From assembly GCA_005116835.1 (NCBI GenBank), contig SWDM01000022.1:98073-162072 (forward strand): a stretch of 64,000 bases of DNA. The letters are read 5' to 3'. The position numbers and the translations under genes were made by a program. Numbering within the stretch: position 1 is the first letter of the stretch; each line of letters begins with the position of its first letter. The notes under the pieces were generated by a model. It was not told where the DNA came from. It worked only from the letters and a program-made list of their open reading frames with translations, and made no database searches. Shown here piece after piece: positions 1 through 8,988 of the stretch. The DNA is from Nitrospira sp. GTDB taxonomy: Bacteria > Nitrospirota > Nitrospiria > Nitrospirales > Nitrospiraceae.

Positions 1-423
1 GTCGATCGGCTGGGTGGGCAGGGCTGGACGTTCGAAAGCGTGAACTTCATGGCGCCGGCCGTACGAGTCGACCTGTTCGAGCAGACGGTCGTCCCGGCTA
101 TTAAGAACGGGAAGGTCAAACGGTTCAATCAATTCCATTTATCCGACGACATGGAACAGAAGGATCCGACTTGCAAACCGATTCTGGGCTATAGCCGATC
201 ACTCCTCTATTTGGTGTCGCAGTCGCTTGAACATGGCAAATCCACACCGATACTCGGCCTGGAGAAGGATTTCAATGACAAGATCGGAACGAAGAATTTG
301 CCGAACGTCGCTACCTGGGCCGCGCCAGGCAAGGAATCGAAAAGCACGACGCACGGAGGATTCGACGACGATCAGGTCACGATGGCAAGTATCATTGGCC
401 TGATGAAGGGGAAGCGGCCCTAG
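1..423 (+). CDS. C-terminal part of a probable alpha/beta-hydrolase (5' end outside window)
   Basis: The frame is open from base 1, so the gene starts upstream; only about 140 residues are visible. A GTG at 40 lies inside the frame but is probably not the true start. Motifs such as FNQFHLSDD, GYSRSLLYLVSQ and a late STTHGGFDDD resemble the C-terminal half of a bacterial alpha/beta-hydrolase family in which a late His belongs to the catalytic site. This family call is from memory and the nucleophile elbow is not visible. It converges on the gene ending at 565. Confidence 0.5.
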   Translation, partial: VDRLGGQGWTFESVNFMAPAVRVDLFEQTVVPAIKNGKVKRFNQFHLSDDMEQKDPTCKPILGYSRSLLYLVSQSLEHGKSTPILGLEKDFNDKIGTKNLPNVATWAAPGKESKSTTHGGFDDDQVTMASIIGLMKGKRP

Positions 424-429
424 CAGGAC

Positions 430-470
430 GTGAAACGTGAGGCGTGAAACGTGAAAGGAGAAACGAAGGT
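430..470. repeat. heptamer array (ACGTGAA type)
   Basis: Starting 7 bases after the preceding stop codon, about five consecutive 7-nt words of type ACGTGAA or GCGTGAA run in tandem. Only one arm is visible; no inverted partner array lies nearby. See the finding on heptamer arrays. Confidence 0.6.
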
Positions 471-486
471 CAGCCTCGGCGCTGAT

Positions 487-505
487 GCCTTGTTTGGGAC
501 AAGGC
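487..505. terminator. short hairpin between convergent genes
   Basis: GCCTTGT and ACAAGGC form a perfect 7-bp stem with a 5-nt loop between two convergent genes. There is no U-tract, so it is only a weak terminator candidate. Confidence 0.3.
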
Positions 506-564
506 CCGTCTCGATGTGCAGGGGGTTAGGCTGGTGAGGTGGAGAGAGTCTGTGAGGGGAAGGA

Positions 565-945
565 TCAGGCTGCTTTCTTGATGTGATGCTCTACCAGTTC
601 GCCGGATGGAGTTTTGAGAGCTTCTCTATCAACTGCTTGCATCTTGAGCTGCAACAGATTTTGTTCGAGTTCACGGATCAGCTGATCCCGCTCGGCTAAT
701 TGCAGCTCAACTTGGTGGAGTCCAGCTGCCGGGCTCTCGACTCCCTGCAACTTCGAAGTGGCCTCTCTCAGCTCATATCGCGCCTTCTCCAACATCTGTT
801 CTTTGATGCGCATCATGGCTGTGACATCAGCGAGCAGTTGGCCGGTCTTACCGGCGGACACATGTCTCAGCAACCACCCGACTGCTCCGCCGATTCCAGC
901 CGCAATGAGAAGGCATCCCAGCATTTGATTCATGAACATCGTCAT
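565..945 (-). CDS. small membrane-anchored coiled-coil protein
   Basis: A 126-aa protein with one N-terminal membrane segment (about residues 8-27, GCLLIAAGIGGAVGWLL) followed by a charged, heptad-like helical region to about residue 110. It is a short paralog of the protein encoded at 2439-3761: both share the GCLxIAAGIGG membrane helix and an RxKEQxLEKAR helix, but this copy lacks the long coiled coil and the C-terminal helix-hairpin-helix. Its start overlaps the stop of the OmpA-type gene by 4 bases (ATGA), so the two are probably translationally coupled. The function is unknown. Confidence 0.8.
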   Translation of the reverse strand: MTMFMNQMLGCLLIAAGIGGAVGWLLRHVSAGKTGQLLADVTAMMRIKEQMLEKARYELREATSKLQGVESPAAGLHQVELQLAERDQLIRELEQNLLQLKMQAVDREALKTPSGELVEHHIKKAA

Positions 946-2003
946 AACTCCGGCTGTCCTTTTAATACCAGTTCGATTCGCCGGTTACGTTGAAGGCCGG
1001 CTCGATTTTCTCTTACGGTCAACGGGCGTGAGGCGCCGTAGCCCACGGCAGTGAACTGGTTGCTCAAGCCGTGTTTGGTCAAGTAGCGGCGCACTGAGTC
1101 GGCACGACGGCGGCTGAGCTGAAGGTTATACTCTGGCTCACCGTACTTATCGGTATGCCCACCGATCTCGATGATCGCGTGGGGGGATTGCCGCAATTCG
1201 GCAATCAACTGGTCTAGTGTGACAAGACTGGCGGGAGTCATCGTTGCGCTCTTCGATTCGAACTCAATGGAAGAACGAGCGAGAATCTCATTCAACCTTG
1301 TTTGAATCGAGGCTGGCGCGATCGCAACCTGCGATGGAGGGTCAGGTAAGGAAGGGCTTGTGGACGCCTTTGCTAAAGAGGCTTTCGGCAATGGCATTGG
1401 TAGCGCGATGGCCTTCTGGGGCAAAGCCGCCGCGACGGAAGCCGTCGGGGCGGAAAGTTTATGCGAAGGGGCCCCTGCCTGAGCAAGAGTCTTCGAAGAG
1501 GATGTCTTGCTGGACCTCCCAGCTGTGATAGGACCGGTGAGAATGCGATCCTCCAGTTGCAGCCCTGTCTGCGTCAGTGGGGCGAGGTCTCGTAGCACCG
1601 CGGCTTTGTCACGCTCGCCGCCGACCTGGCCGGTTACGACGATTGTGCGGCCATCGATGATGATGGAGCCTCGCTCTGTCATCTGACCTAAAATCGGGAG
1701 GACTTGGGAGATGTTGTCGGCCCAGGCGACCGATACCACCCTCGGATCCACCTCCAACTCATCGACAATTTTGCCCGGTGTCGTACCATAGAGTTCTCCG
1801 GCTCGCTGAATAATCGAGGCCTTGCTCGTCTCACTGGGGAGCGAGCCTCGCAGTATCAACATTCCATACTCGACTCGCGCATGAAAGTTTGCAGGGGGCG
1901 CAATAGCCGATACCGCCGGTGTGACAGCATGCTGTGGGAGACAGAGGAAGGCGAGGAGAGCAAATGCTGCAATTCCTGCTGCTACAATGGCTGCACTCTT
2001 CAT
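942..2003 (-). CDS. BON/OmpA-family envelope protein (copy 1)
   Basis: A 353-aa protein with an N-terminal hydrophobic signal or anchor (residues 4-22). Two BON-like segments lie at about 40-165 (ILRGSLPSE..., VVTGQVGGE...). A low-complexity Ala/Pro/Ser linker covers about 165-230, and an OmpA C-terminal peptidoglycan-binding domain about 240-350. The OmpA signature is clear: IEIGGHTDKYG, LSRRRADSVRRYL, GYGASRPL and NRRIEL. BON plus OmpA architecture is known from proteins such as mycobacterial ArfA. It likely links the inner membrane to peptidoglycan. GAGG lies 6 nt before the ATG. It pairs with the overlapping downstream gene, and the pair is duplicated at 2439-4618. Confidence 0.88.
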   Translation of the reverse strand: MKSAAIVAAGIAAFALLAFLCLPQHAVTPAVSAIAPPANFHARVEYGMLILRGSLPSETSKASIIQRAGELYGTTPGKIVDELEVDPRVVSVAWADNISQVLPILGQMTERGSIIIDGRTIVVTGQVGGERDKAAVLRDLAPLTQTGLQLEDRILTGPITAGRSSKTSSSKTLAQAGAPSHKLSAPTASVAAALPQKAIALPMPLPKASLAKASTSPSLPDPPSQVAIAPASIQTRLNEILARSSIEFESKSATMTPASLVTLDQLIAELRQSPHAIIEIGGHTDKYGEPEYNLQLSRRRADSVRRYLTKHGLSNQFTAVGYGASRPLTVRENRAGLQRNRRIELVLKGQPEL

Positions 2004-2438
2004 CGTATACCTCGTGGACGAACCGGCGACTGTATGTCTGAGTAAAACGTACCATATATAAGAAAAATTGCTGTTGCGGAGGCCACCGACGACCTGAAAG
2101 CAGGTCGTCTGGTCTCACAAGGAATTCAGAAGGCTCCAGCAACTTCTAAAAACATGAGCGCCCGACATTGTCCAGACAGGCTTACAGGGACACTCTATCT
2201 CTCGCCTGCAGCATCTGCTGCCAGAAAATCGCGGAGAGCCAGATCGAAAATATTACGTTATTTCAGATTGTTAGAGGATAACTGCTGCTCATTCAGGATT
2301 TTCAAGATCTAACCAAAATCTCTTATAGAAGGGAGATCGAGTAAGCCCTGACAGGGCAGGGACCTTAAAAGATATGTGGATCTAAACCTATGGGAGACCA
2401 ATGAGACGGGAGACAACATCATGATGGGAACGGCTACA
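2004..2438. other. intergenic, no gene seen
   Basis: This gap separates the two copies of the OmpA/coiled-coil pair on the minus strand. It must hold the promoter of the gene starting at 2003, but no clear -35/-10 boxes were identified. Short frames here have no coding character or homology that I recognise. Confidence 0.5.
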
Positions 2439-3761
2439 TCAGATCTGTTCACCATACTTGCGGTAATGTTCTTTTTTTGCTTCACTGACCCAATTGTCGC
2501 GTTTGATTCGTTCAGGGGCGGTATAGAGTTTCTTTGCAACCTTCTCGATATCCTCAGGTGTCCAGCGAGCAATCTGGATATAGGTATGTAACCCCATCTT
2601 GTTCAGCGTCCGCGCAAAGACGGGGCCGATCCCATGGATCTTGCTGAGGTCGTCTTTGGATCCGTCTTTTGGTCCGGTTTTTACCGGCTTCGTCTGTTCG
2701 ATCTCCAGGCTCAATTGACTCCCACTGAGACGGGTTTTTCGTCGCAGATCCCCAACCTCCCCCTCGGTTTTAATACGAAGCGCTGCCTGCACATCAGCAA
2801 GCCGCTTTTGGAGGCGGGTGATTTCCTCATCTTTTTTCGCTGCCGGCTCGACCAGGCTTGCCTGGGTTTGCTGTTGCTCTTCAAGTTCGTGAATTCGATG
2901 CTGCAGGCTCTTCAGCTGCATGGCTCTCTCATGCAGAAGTTGTTCATCGAGCTGGTGTTGGATCTGGAGTTGGCTCTGCGTTGCCAGGGATTTTTGCAGT
3001 TTTTCTATCTGGGCTTCATGTTGAGAGAGGGCCTGGGCATATTTCGCGTCCCACTCCGCGAGAGACGTTTCCTGTTCTTTTAGCTGCTGCTGAAAATGTT
3101 CGAGTGAAGCGATGCGTCGATCTCGTTCGGCGAGTTGGCTCTCCAGGCGGTGCAGGACTGCGCGATGCTCGGCCTCTCGATCACTGAGTTTGACTTCCAG
3201 CCAATGGACCCTACCTTGAGCCGGTTCAAGTTCCGTGACGCGCGCGCGGAGCCGGTCTGTTTCTAACGCTGCTGCTTCTAACTCGGCAAGACGCTGCTGT
3301 AAGTCCAGGAGTTCTTGCGCATTCGTCGCAACCACAGGCCCATTGTCGGTGGCTTGGGGAACACCTTGCTCCTGCGCCATTGCAACGGCCGGGTCATGAT
3401 TTCCTATGCGCCGCTGGCCGGAGGCTTCTTCTGCTTCCAGTGCCGACAGTCGCTGCGTGCGAACGGCCAGTTCCTCTTGAAGGGCCTGCAAGCGATCGTT
3501 CCCTGTCGAGAGTTCCTGTTTGGTGGATTCGTTCAACTCCTCCGATTCGACGAGCTTACTTTCGAGTAGCTGCATTTCTTCAGTTTGGGCCTTCAACGTC
3601 TGCCGAGCCTTCTCCAACAACTGCTCCTTTACTCGAAGGGTAGCCGTGACATGCTCCGATAGTTGGTCTGTGGATAATCGCCTCAGCAACCACCCAATTA
3701 CGCCACCGATTCCTGCCGCGATGAAGAGACATCCCAGTATTTCGCCGATGAGTGCGATCAT
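2439..3761 (-). CDS. membrane-anchored long coiled-coil protein with C-terminal helix-hairpin-helix
   Basis: A 440-aa protein. An N-terminal membrane helix (about residues 5-28) is followed by roughly 300 residues of Glu/Gln/Leu-rich coiled coil. The C-terminal 70 residues contain LSKIHGIGPVFARTLNKMG and a following helical repeat. That domain resembles the helix-hairpin-helix found at the C-termini of some membrane-anchored bacterial proteins; HhH folds usually bind DNA or mediate protein contacts. The start overlaps the end of the OmpA-type gene by 4 bases. It could be a spacer-like envelope or nucleoid-tethering protein, but that is inference. Confidence 0.82.
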   Translation of the reverse strand: MIALIGEILGCLFIAAGIGGVIGWLLRRLSTDQLSEHVTATLRVKEQLLEKARQTLKAQTEEMQLLESKLVESEELNESTKQELSTGNDRLQALQEELAVRTQRLSALEAEEASGQRRIGNHDPAVAMAQEQGVPQATDNGPVVATNAQELLDLQQRLAELEAAALETDRLRARVTELEPAQGRVHWLEVKLSDREAEHRAVLHRLESQLAERDRRIASLEHFQQQLKEQETSLAEWDAKYAQALSQHEAQIEKLQKSLATQSQLQIQHQLDEQLLHERAMQLKSLQHRIHELEEQQQTQASLVEPAAKKDEEITRLQKRLADVQAALRIKTEGEVGDLRRKTRLSGSQLSLEIEQTKPVKTGPKDGSKDDLSKIHGIGPVFARTLNKMGLHTYIQIARWTPEDIEKVAKKLYTAPERIKRDNWVSEAKKEHYRKYGEQI

Positions 3762-4618
3762 AGGTCACTCGTTCCCTTTATGCGTAATTCGATCCGCCGA
3801 TTCTGCTGCAAACCGGCCCGGGTCTTCGCCACCGACAGCGGACGTGTGGCGCCATAACCGACGGCAGTGAACTGATTGGTCAGTCCATGCTTGATAAAGT
3901 AGCGCCGCACTGCGTCCGCGCGGCGTTGGCTGAGTTGAAGATTATAATCCGCCGCCCCGTACTTGTCAGTATGGCCTCCGATTTCAATGGTGACATGAGG
4001 AGCCTGACGGAGTACGGCGATCAGCTGGTCCAATGTCGTATGAACGCGGGGGAGTATAGTGGTGGTATTCGATTCAAACTCGATGGAGCCTTGCGTGAGA
4101 ATCTCGTCTAATTTGTTCTGCAGCCCGGGGGCTGGAGCCTTGAGTTGGGCTGCGAGAATATGATCTTCCAGCTCGAGCCCTGTTTGTGTCAGCGGAGCGA
4201 TGTCTTGCAGCATGGTGGCCTTGGCACGATCGCTGTCGACCTGCCCACTGAGCACGACCGATCGCCCATCGATGATGATCGAGCCGCGGTTTTTCATCTG
4301 CCCCAAGATCGGAAGGATTTTGGAAACGTTGCCGATCCAGGCTGAAGATCCCACTTTCGGATCCACCGTCAGTTCGTCGACCACCCGGCCACGCGTTGCT
4401 CCATATAGCTCTTGGGCGCGATGAAGGATTGCCGCTTTGCTGCTCTCGCTGGGAAGCGAGCCACGGAGTGTCAGCGTACCGCGATCGATACGGGCATGAA
4501 AGTTTGCAGAGGCGAGGGGAGCCGATGCGGTCGTGGTCGGGAGATGACCTGGGATACAGATCGCAGCAAGAAGAGTTATTGCGACAGCGCCCGCGCCTAA
4601 AATCGCTCTGCGCATCAT
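3758..4618 (-). CDS. BON/OmpA-family envelope protein (copy 2)
   Basis: A 286-aa paralog of the protein at 942-2003. It has an N-terminal hydrophobic segment (about residues 7-25), BON-like segments (LRGSLPSES, VLSGQVDSD) and an OmpA domain (IEIGGHTDKYG, LSQRRADAVRRYF, NRRIELRI). It lacks most of the Ala/Pro/Ser linker of copy 1, which explains the length difference. It is the first gene of the upstream copy of the duplicated cassette, with a 4-base overlap to the coiled-coil gene. Its promoter should lie in the 259-bp divergent region shared with purH. Confidence 0.88.
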   Translation of the reverse strand: MMRRAILGAGAVAITLLAAICIPGHLPTTTASAPLASANFHARIDRGTLTLRGSLPSESSKAAILHRAQELYGATRGRVVDELTVDPKVGSSAWIGNVSKILPILGQMKNRGSIIIDGRSVVLSGQVDSDRAKATMLQDIAPLTQTGLELEDHILAAQLKAPAPGLQNKLDEILTQGSIEFESNTTTILPRVHTTLDQLIAVLRQAPHVTIEIGGHTDKYGAADYNLQLSQRRADAVRRYFIKHGLTNQFTAVGYGATRPLSVAKTRAGLQQNRRIELRIKGTSDL

Positions 4619-4877
4619 GAATCAACTCACGATCGGAATGTGGGGATAGCTTCGTGACAGTACCATAGTGCGTTGGTGCATGCCAGACAGGAATTAAACG
4701 GGCCGATCCTCATGTCGAGAATAAATGAAACGCTTCCCCAATCTCAAGCTTCGCATTAACTTTCTTATGGCTGGGGGGGGGGCCGCTCCCTCTTGTAAGG
4801 TGTACCCTCATTTGTTATCCTTCGCCGCGTCTTCCGATTCGTATCACAGCTATTGATCGACATCCAAAGGAGTCTTT

Positions 4878-6431
4878 ATGGTCGGCATCAAGCGGGCATT
4901 GATCAGTGTGTCAGACAAGACCGGTGTGGTCGAGATGGCAAAGGGGCTTGCAGCGCTGGGCGCTGAGATTCTCTCGACCGGAGGCACTGCCAAAGCCTTG
5001 CGAGAGGCCGGTGTCACGGTAATCGATGTGGCTGCGTACACCGGATCGCCTGAAATTCTGGACGGGCGGGTGAAGACACTCCACCCCAAGATTCATGGCG
5101 GCCTGTTGGGGCGTCGTTCGGTGCCGGCCCATATGGAGCAGATGCAGCAGCAGGGCATCGGGCCCATCGACGTTGTTGTGGTCAATCTCTATCCTTTTGA
5201 AGCGACTATTGCGAAACCCAACTGTCCCTTTGAAGAAGCCATTGAAAATATCGATATCGGCGGGCCGTCGATGCTCCGCTCCGCGGCAAAGAATCACGAA
5301 GACGTCCTGGTGGTCGTCGATCCGTCCGACTACCTGCGAGTGCTCGATGCGGCAACAACGGGCACGGTGTCGCACGAGTTACGGCGTGAGTTGGCGATGA
5401 AGGTATTTCAACATACGGCGCGGTACGACAGTTTGATTGCCGGGTATCTCGAAAAACAGGTCCAAGGCAGCGAGGTCAAGTTTCCAAAAATATTGTCCTT
5501 GCAGTTCGAACGGGCAGAGATGCTCCGTTATGGGGAGAATCCTCATCAACAAGGGGCCTTCTACCGGGAACTGCAATCGACCGAACCGTCTGTATCCCGA
5601 GGCAAGATCCTGCATGGCAAGGCCATGTCGTATAATAACTTCCTCGACGCCAATTCTGCGCTCGAGCTGGCCAAAGAGTACGACGAGATCGCTGTGGCCA
5701 TCATCAAACACAATAATCCTTGCGGCGTGGCCTTGGGCGCCACACCTGTCGAAGCCTATCTGAAAGCCCGCGAGACCGATCCCGTGTCGGCCTTCGGCGG
5801 GGTGATTGCGTTCAATCGTCCAGTGGATTTGGCCACAGCAAAGGAGATTACCTCCACGTTCGTGGAAGTGGTCATTGCGCCTGGGTTTGCAGAGGATGCG
5901 CTTGCAGAGCTAAAGCGGAAGAAGGATTTGCGATTACTGGACGTCGGGCCGCTCGCCAAGGCGAAACAAGAGGGCTTCGATCTCAAGAAATTAGTCGGAG
6001 GCCTGATCGTGCAGGATCGGGATCTTGGCGTCTTGACCGACTTGAGATCGCTCACAGTTCCGACCATGCGAAAACCCACAGACGAGGAATATGCTGCCTG
6101 CGCCTTTGCCTGGAAGGTGTGCAAGCATGTGAAGTCGAACGCGATCATCTATGCCAAGCCCGGTCAGACTGTGGGTATCGGCGCCGGCCAGATGAGCCGG
6201 GTCGATTCCGTGAAACTTGCGGTCATGAAAGCTCAGATGCCGATCAAGGGTTGTGTCATGGCGTCGGATGCCTTTTTCCCGTTCCGCGATGGGCTGGATG
6301 CCGCCGTTCAAGCGGGAATCACGACGGTGATTCAACCGGGCGGATCGATTCGCGATGGTGAAATAATCAAGGCCTGCGATGAGCAGGGAGTGGCAATGAT
6401 CATGACGGGCATGCGCCACTTCCGTCATTAA
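4878..6431 (+). CDS. purH: bifunctional AICAR transformylase / IMP cyclohydrolase
   Basis: A 517-aa protein of normal PurH length, catalysing the last two steps of IMP synthesis. The N-terminal MGS-like cyclohydrolase domain (about 1-150) carries ISVSDKTG, STGGTA and LDGRVKTLHPKIHGG. The C-terminal transformylase domain carries RYGENPHQ, the catalytic IKHNNPCG (about 276-283), and the terminal FPFRDGLD and IQPGGSIRD motifs. An AAAGGAG-type ribosome site precedes the ATG. purD follows on the same strand after a hairpin element, so the two purine genes may be co-transcribed if the element is read through. Confidence 0.97.
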   Translation: MVGIKRALISVSDKTGVVEMAKGLAALGAEILSTGGTAKALREAGVTVIDVAAYTGSPEILDGRVKTLHPKIHGGLLGRRSVPAHMEQMQQQGIGPIDVVVVNLYPFEATIAKPNCPFEEAIENIDIGGPSMLRSAAKNHEDVLVVVDPSDYLRVLDAATTGTVSHELRRELAMKVFQHTARYDSLIAGYLEKQVQGSEVKFPKILSLQFERAEMLRYGENPHQQGAFYRELQSTEPSVSRGKILHGKAMSYNNFLDANSALELAKEYDEIAVAIIKHNNPCGVALGATPVEAYLKARETDPVSAFGGVIAFNRPVDLATAKEITSTFVEVVIAPGFAEDALAELKRKKDLRLLDVGPLAKAKQEGFDLKKLVGGLIVQDRDLGVLTDLRSLTVPTMRKPTDEEYAACAFAWKVCKHVKSNAIIYAKPGQTVGIGAGQMSRVDSVKLAVMKAQMPIKGCVMASDAFFPFRDGLDAAVQAGITTVIQPGGSIRDGEIIKACDEQGVAMIMTGMRHFRH

Positions 6432-6432
6432 C

Positions 6433-6553
6433 GGATGTTGAAACAACTCTCCAGCGTCGTTCTCAGCTCGGCAAAATCCTCAACGTAGCCGAGAGGCTAC
6501 GCCTCCGGTTTTACCTTCGCCTGCGGCCTTGCTGGAAAGCGGTTTGAACATCC
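6433..6553. repeat. hairpin-ended 3'-capping element, copy A
   Basis: It begins 2 bases after the purH stop. Arms GGATGTTGAAAC (6433-6444) and GTTTGAACATCC (6542-6553) pair except for one G-G mismatch. An inner hairpin, GTAGCC and GGCTAC, lies near 6485-6500. The interior matches the elements at 37707-37837 and 39671-39796 (shared blocks CCTCAACGTAGCC and GCGGCCTTGCTGGA). The 3' arm lies only about 30 bases before the purD start codon. Confidence 0.75.
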
Positions 6554-6585
6554 TCCCAAGAAAGACTTCAAGCAAGGGTTCATCT

Positions 6586-7860
6586 GTGAAAATCTTAGTT
6601 GTCGGCAGTGGGGGACGCGAGCACACCTTGGTGTGGAAACTCGCGCAGAGTCCTCGCAAGCCTCTTCTCTATTGCGCGCCGGGCAATGCAGGGATTGCAT
6701 CGCTTGCGACCTGTGCTCCGATCAAGGCTGACGACATCGCCGGACTCAAAGGGTTCGTGCAGTCTGAGATGATCGACTTGACCGTCGTGGGCCCGGAGGC
6801 TCCTCTCGCCTTGGGTATCGTCGACGAATTTCGCAAGGCGAAGCTCAAGGTATTCGGTCCGACCAAAAGCGCCGCGCGAATCGAAGCCAGCAAAGTCTTC
6901 TCCAAAGAAATTATGGCCAACGCAAAGATTCTTACGGCGAAAGCGCAAAGTTTCGACCGTATGGCCTCGGCGTTGGCCTATATCGATCTGCACGACATTC
7001 CCTTGGTCGTGAAAGCCGATGGACTGGCGCAGGGAAAGGGAGTGGTCGTTGCGTCGACACGTGAGGAAGCGAAACAGGCTGTCCGCGATTCGATGGAACA
7101 TGCGATGTATGGCCAGGCCGGTAAACGGGTGTTGATCGAGCAGTTTTTAGACGGCGAAGAGTTGACGATCATGGCGTTTACCGATGGCCGGACAGTCGTG
7201 CCAATGCTGCCGGCACAAGATCATAAACGAATCTCAGACGGAGACGCAGGGCCCAATACCGGGGGCATGGGGGCCTATTGTCCTGCGCCCCTGGGCACGA
7301 GGGAATTACGCCAGCAGGTAACCGAGAAGGTGCTCTATCCCGCGGTCGAAACCCTGTCGCGTATGGGCTGCCCATTTCAGGGTGTGTTGTATGCCGGCCT
7401 CATGGTCGTCAAGGGGACACCCTATGTCCTGGAGTTCAACGCGCGGATGGGGGATCCGGAAACACAGGTCGTGTTGCCACTGCTGAAGACCGATTTGCTG
7501 GAGATTATCGAAGCAGTAATAGAGCATCGGCTCGACCAAATCGCCGTTGACTGGCATAATGACACTGCGGTCTGCGTTGTCATGACGTCGAAAGGCTATC
7601 CAGGCGACTATCAGACGGGCAATACGATTCAGGGGTTACCGACTGCGACCGATGAAAGAGCGATGGTATTCCATGCTGGGACAAGCCGGATCGGGAACGA
7701 TGTGGTCACAGCCGGCGGCCGGGTTCTCGGAATTACAGGCCGAGGACAGGATCTCTCGTCTGCTCAAAGAGAGGCCTATCGCGTGGTAAAGACGATCGTG
7801 TTCGACGGCGCTCACTACCGGACGGATATCGGTCATCGTGCATTTTCTCAGAAGGCGTAG
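6586..7860 (+). CDS. purD: phosphoribosylamine-glycine ligase
   Basis: A 424-aa GAR synthetase with ATP-grasp fold, the second step of purine synthesis. The frame extends to 6529, but I choose the GTG at 6586: the protein then begins VKILVVGSGGREHTL as in known PurD proteins, and an AAGGG site precedes it. Visible motifs are VGPEAPL, the KADGLAQGKGV nucleotide-binding loop, PNTGGMGAYCPAP, and LEFNARMGDPETQ for metal binding (about 281-293). Length is typical. It sits directly downstream of purH. Confidence 0.96.
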   Translation: MKILVVGSGGREHTLVWKLAQSPRKPLLYCAPGNAGIASLATCAPIKADDIAGLKGFVQSEMIDLTVVGPEAPLALGIVDEFRKAKLKVFGPTKSAARIEASKVFSKEIMANAKILTAKAQSFDRMASALAYIDLHDIPLVVKADGLAQGKGVVVASTREEAKQAVRDSMEHAMYGQAGKRVLIEQFLDGEELTIMAFTDGRTVVPMLPAQDHKRISDGDAGPNTGGMGAYCPAPLGTRELRQQVTEKVLYPAVETLSRMGCPFQGVLYAGLMVVKGTPYVLEFNARMGDPETQVVLPLLKTDLLEIIEAVIEHRLDQIAVDWHNDTAVCVVMTSKGYPGDYQTGNTIQGLPTATDERAMVFHAGTSRIGNDVVTAGGRVLGITGRGQDLSSAQREAYRVVKTIVFDGAHYRTDIGHRAFSQKA

Positions 7861-7875
7861 CGCTGCAAGTCGCTG

Positions 7876-8370
7876 ATGGTGGCTACTATGGCTACAATCG
7901 AGCGCTACGATATTTTCACTGGTGCTTGCGGATGTTGCGCGTCGTGTGCTTGGCGCGAACGGTCTGATCGCCCTGCCGACGGAGAGTTTTTATGGTCTGA
8001 CCGTCGATCCGTTCGACGAGCGAGCTCTTGCCAGATCTGGAAGGTCAAGGGCCGGTCGGAGGGAAAACCGATTCTCTTGCTGATCGGAGATGAGTCTCAA
8101 CTAGGGCCGTTGGTTCGAAACATCCCGCCTGCCGCCGGAATATTGATGAAGGCTTTCTGGCCCGGGCCTTTCACGAACGTCTTTCCTGCAGTGCTTGGCC
8201 TCTCCGACGCGGTGACGGCGAATAGCAATTCTGTCGGCATCCGTCTCGATGCCTGGCAGCCATTGGTTGATTTCTTGGACCGAGCGGTCCCTGTGACCGG
8301 CACGAGTGCGAATCGTGAGGGTCACCCACCGCCTAGGACAGCTGAAGAAGTCCAGGAGAGTCTCAGGTAG
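7876..8370 (+). pseudogene. TsaC/Sua5/YrdC-family gene with two apparent compensating frameshifts
   Basis: The C-terminal two-thirds in this frame read as a YrdC-domain protein: WKVKGRSEGKPILLLI, AFWPGPFTNVFP, NSVGIRLD, VTGTSANREG. The conserved N-terminal block lies instead in another frame at about 7922-8036: VLADVARRVLGANGL, then LPTESFYGLTVDPFDERALAR, matching the family's PTETVYGLG region. Removing one G near 7921-7922 and adding one A near 8034 (AGATCTGG to AGAATCTGG) would restore ALARIWKVKGR and a continuous protein. As written, about 37 residues that include the core motif are scrambled. This is either a recent pseudogene or two sequencing errors. TsaC makes threonylcarbamoyl-AMP for tRNA t6A, so another copy should exist if this one is dead. 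Confidence 0.7.
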
Positions 8371-8526
8371 CTGTGCTGAAGACTTTTAGGGGTCAGGCTT
8401 CAAAATTGAGACAGTGTTAAACCGGTTGGTTGTTGCTTTGCGAGAAAAGGTAACGCTTCCAGCCTTCAGCCTGAACACCTGAATTTCTACGGCAATTGTA
8501 TCGCTCACATTGAAAGGAGAATACCG

Positions 8527-8976
8527 ATGATTCGAACAGTGAAGGTGCGAAACTTTGTTATGGTAGCCGCCATGACGATCGTCTCGGTGGGTCTGTCCGG
8601 ATGCGACTACTGGCCCCCGGCACTTCAGACACAGATTGAACAACTCCGCACCGAGCTCCAGACCGTTACAGCCGAAAAGGCACAGTTGCAGAATCAATAT
8701 GCGTCCTATGCCAAGATCAAAGAGGATTTACAGGCGCAAGTGGACGACCTCTCTCGTGCAAATCGTGATAAGTCCACGATGATCGCCAGCCTGCAAAGTA
8801 ACTTGACGTCGGCACAGGAACGGCTGGCAAGGTCAGGGAAAGGCCCGGCGCCAAAAGCTGCCGCTCTGAAAGCCTCCACCAAAGCAGCTTCCACGAAAGT
8901 ACCGCAGAGCACCCAGACCAAACAGAAGGCTCAGGCGAAAAAGAAGCCGGCGGCTAAATCCGCAAGAGCCCACTAA
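8527..8976 (+). CDS. coiled-coil lipoprotein with Lys/Ala-rich tail
   Basis: A 149-aa protein with a lipoprotein signal peptide ending in the lipobox LSGC (Cys at about residue 26). About 80 residues of Gln/Glu-rich coiled coil follow, then a low-complexity tail of Ala, Lys, Ser and Thr. An AAAGGAGAAT ribosome site precedes the ATG. A basic tail on a lipoprotein could contact peptidoglycan or other polyanions, but the function is unknown. It converges on the FmdB-type gene, with only 12 bases between the stops. Confidence 0.85.
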   Translation: MIRTVKVRNFVMVAAMTIVSVGLSGCDYWPPALQTQIEQLRTELQTVTAEKAQLQNQYASYAKIKEDLQAQVDDLSRANRDKSTMIASLQSNLTSAQERLARSGKGPAPKAAALKASTKAASTKVPQSTQTKQKAQAKKKPAAKSARAH

Positions 8977-8988
8977 GAATTTCGCCCA

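Noticed and set aside
4619..4877. Divergent region before purH considered as a purine riboswitch site
   Set aside because: I found no paired stems with the conserved purine-aptamer loops; the run of G near 4771 alone is not evidence.
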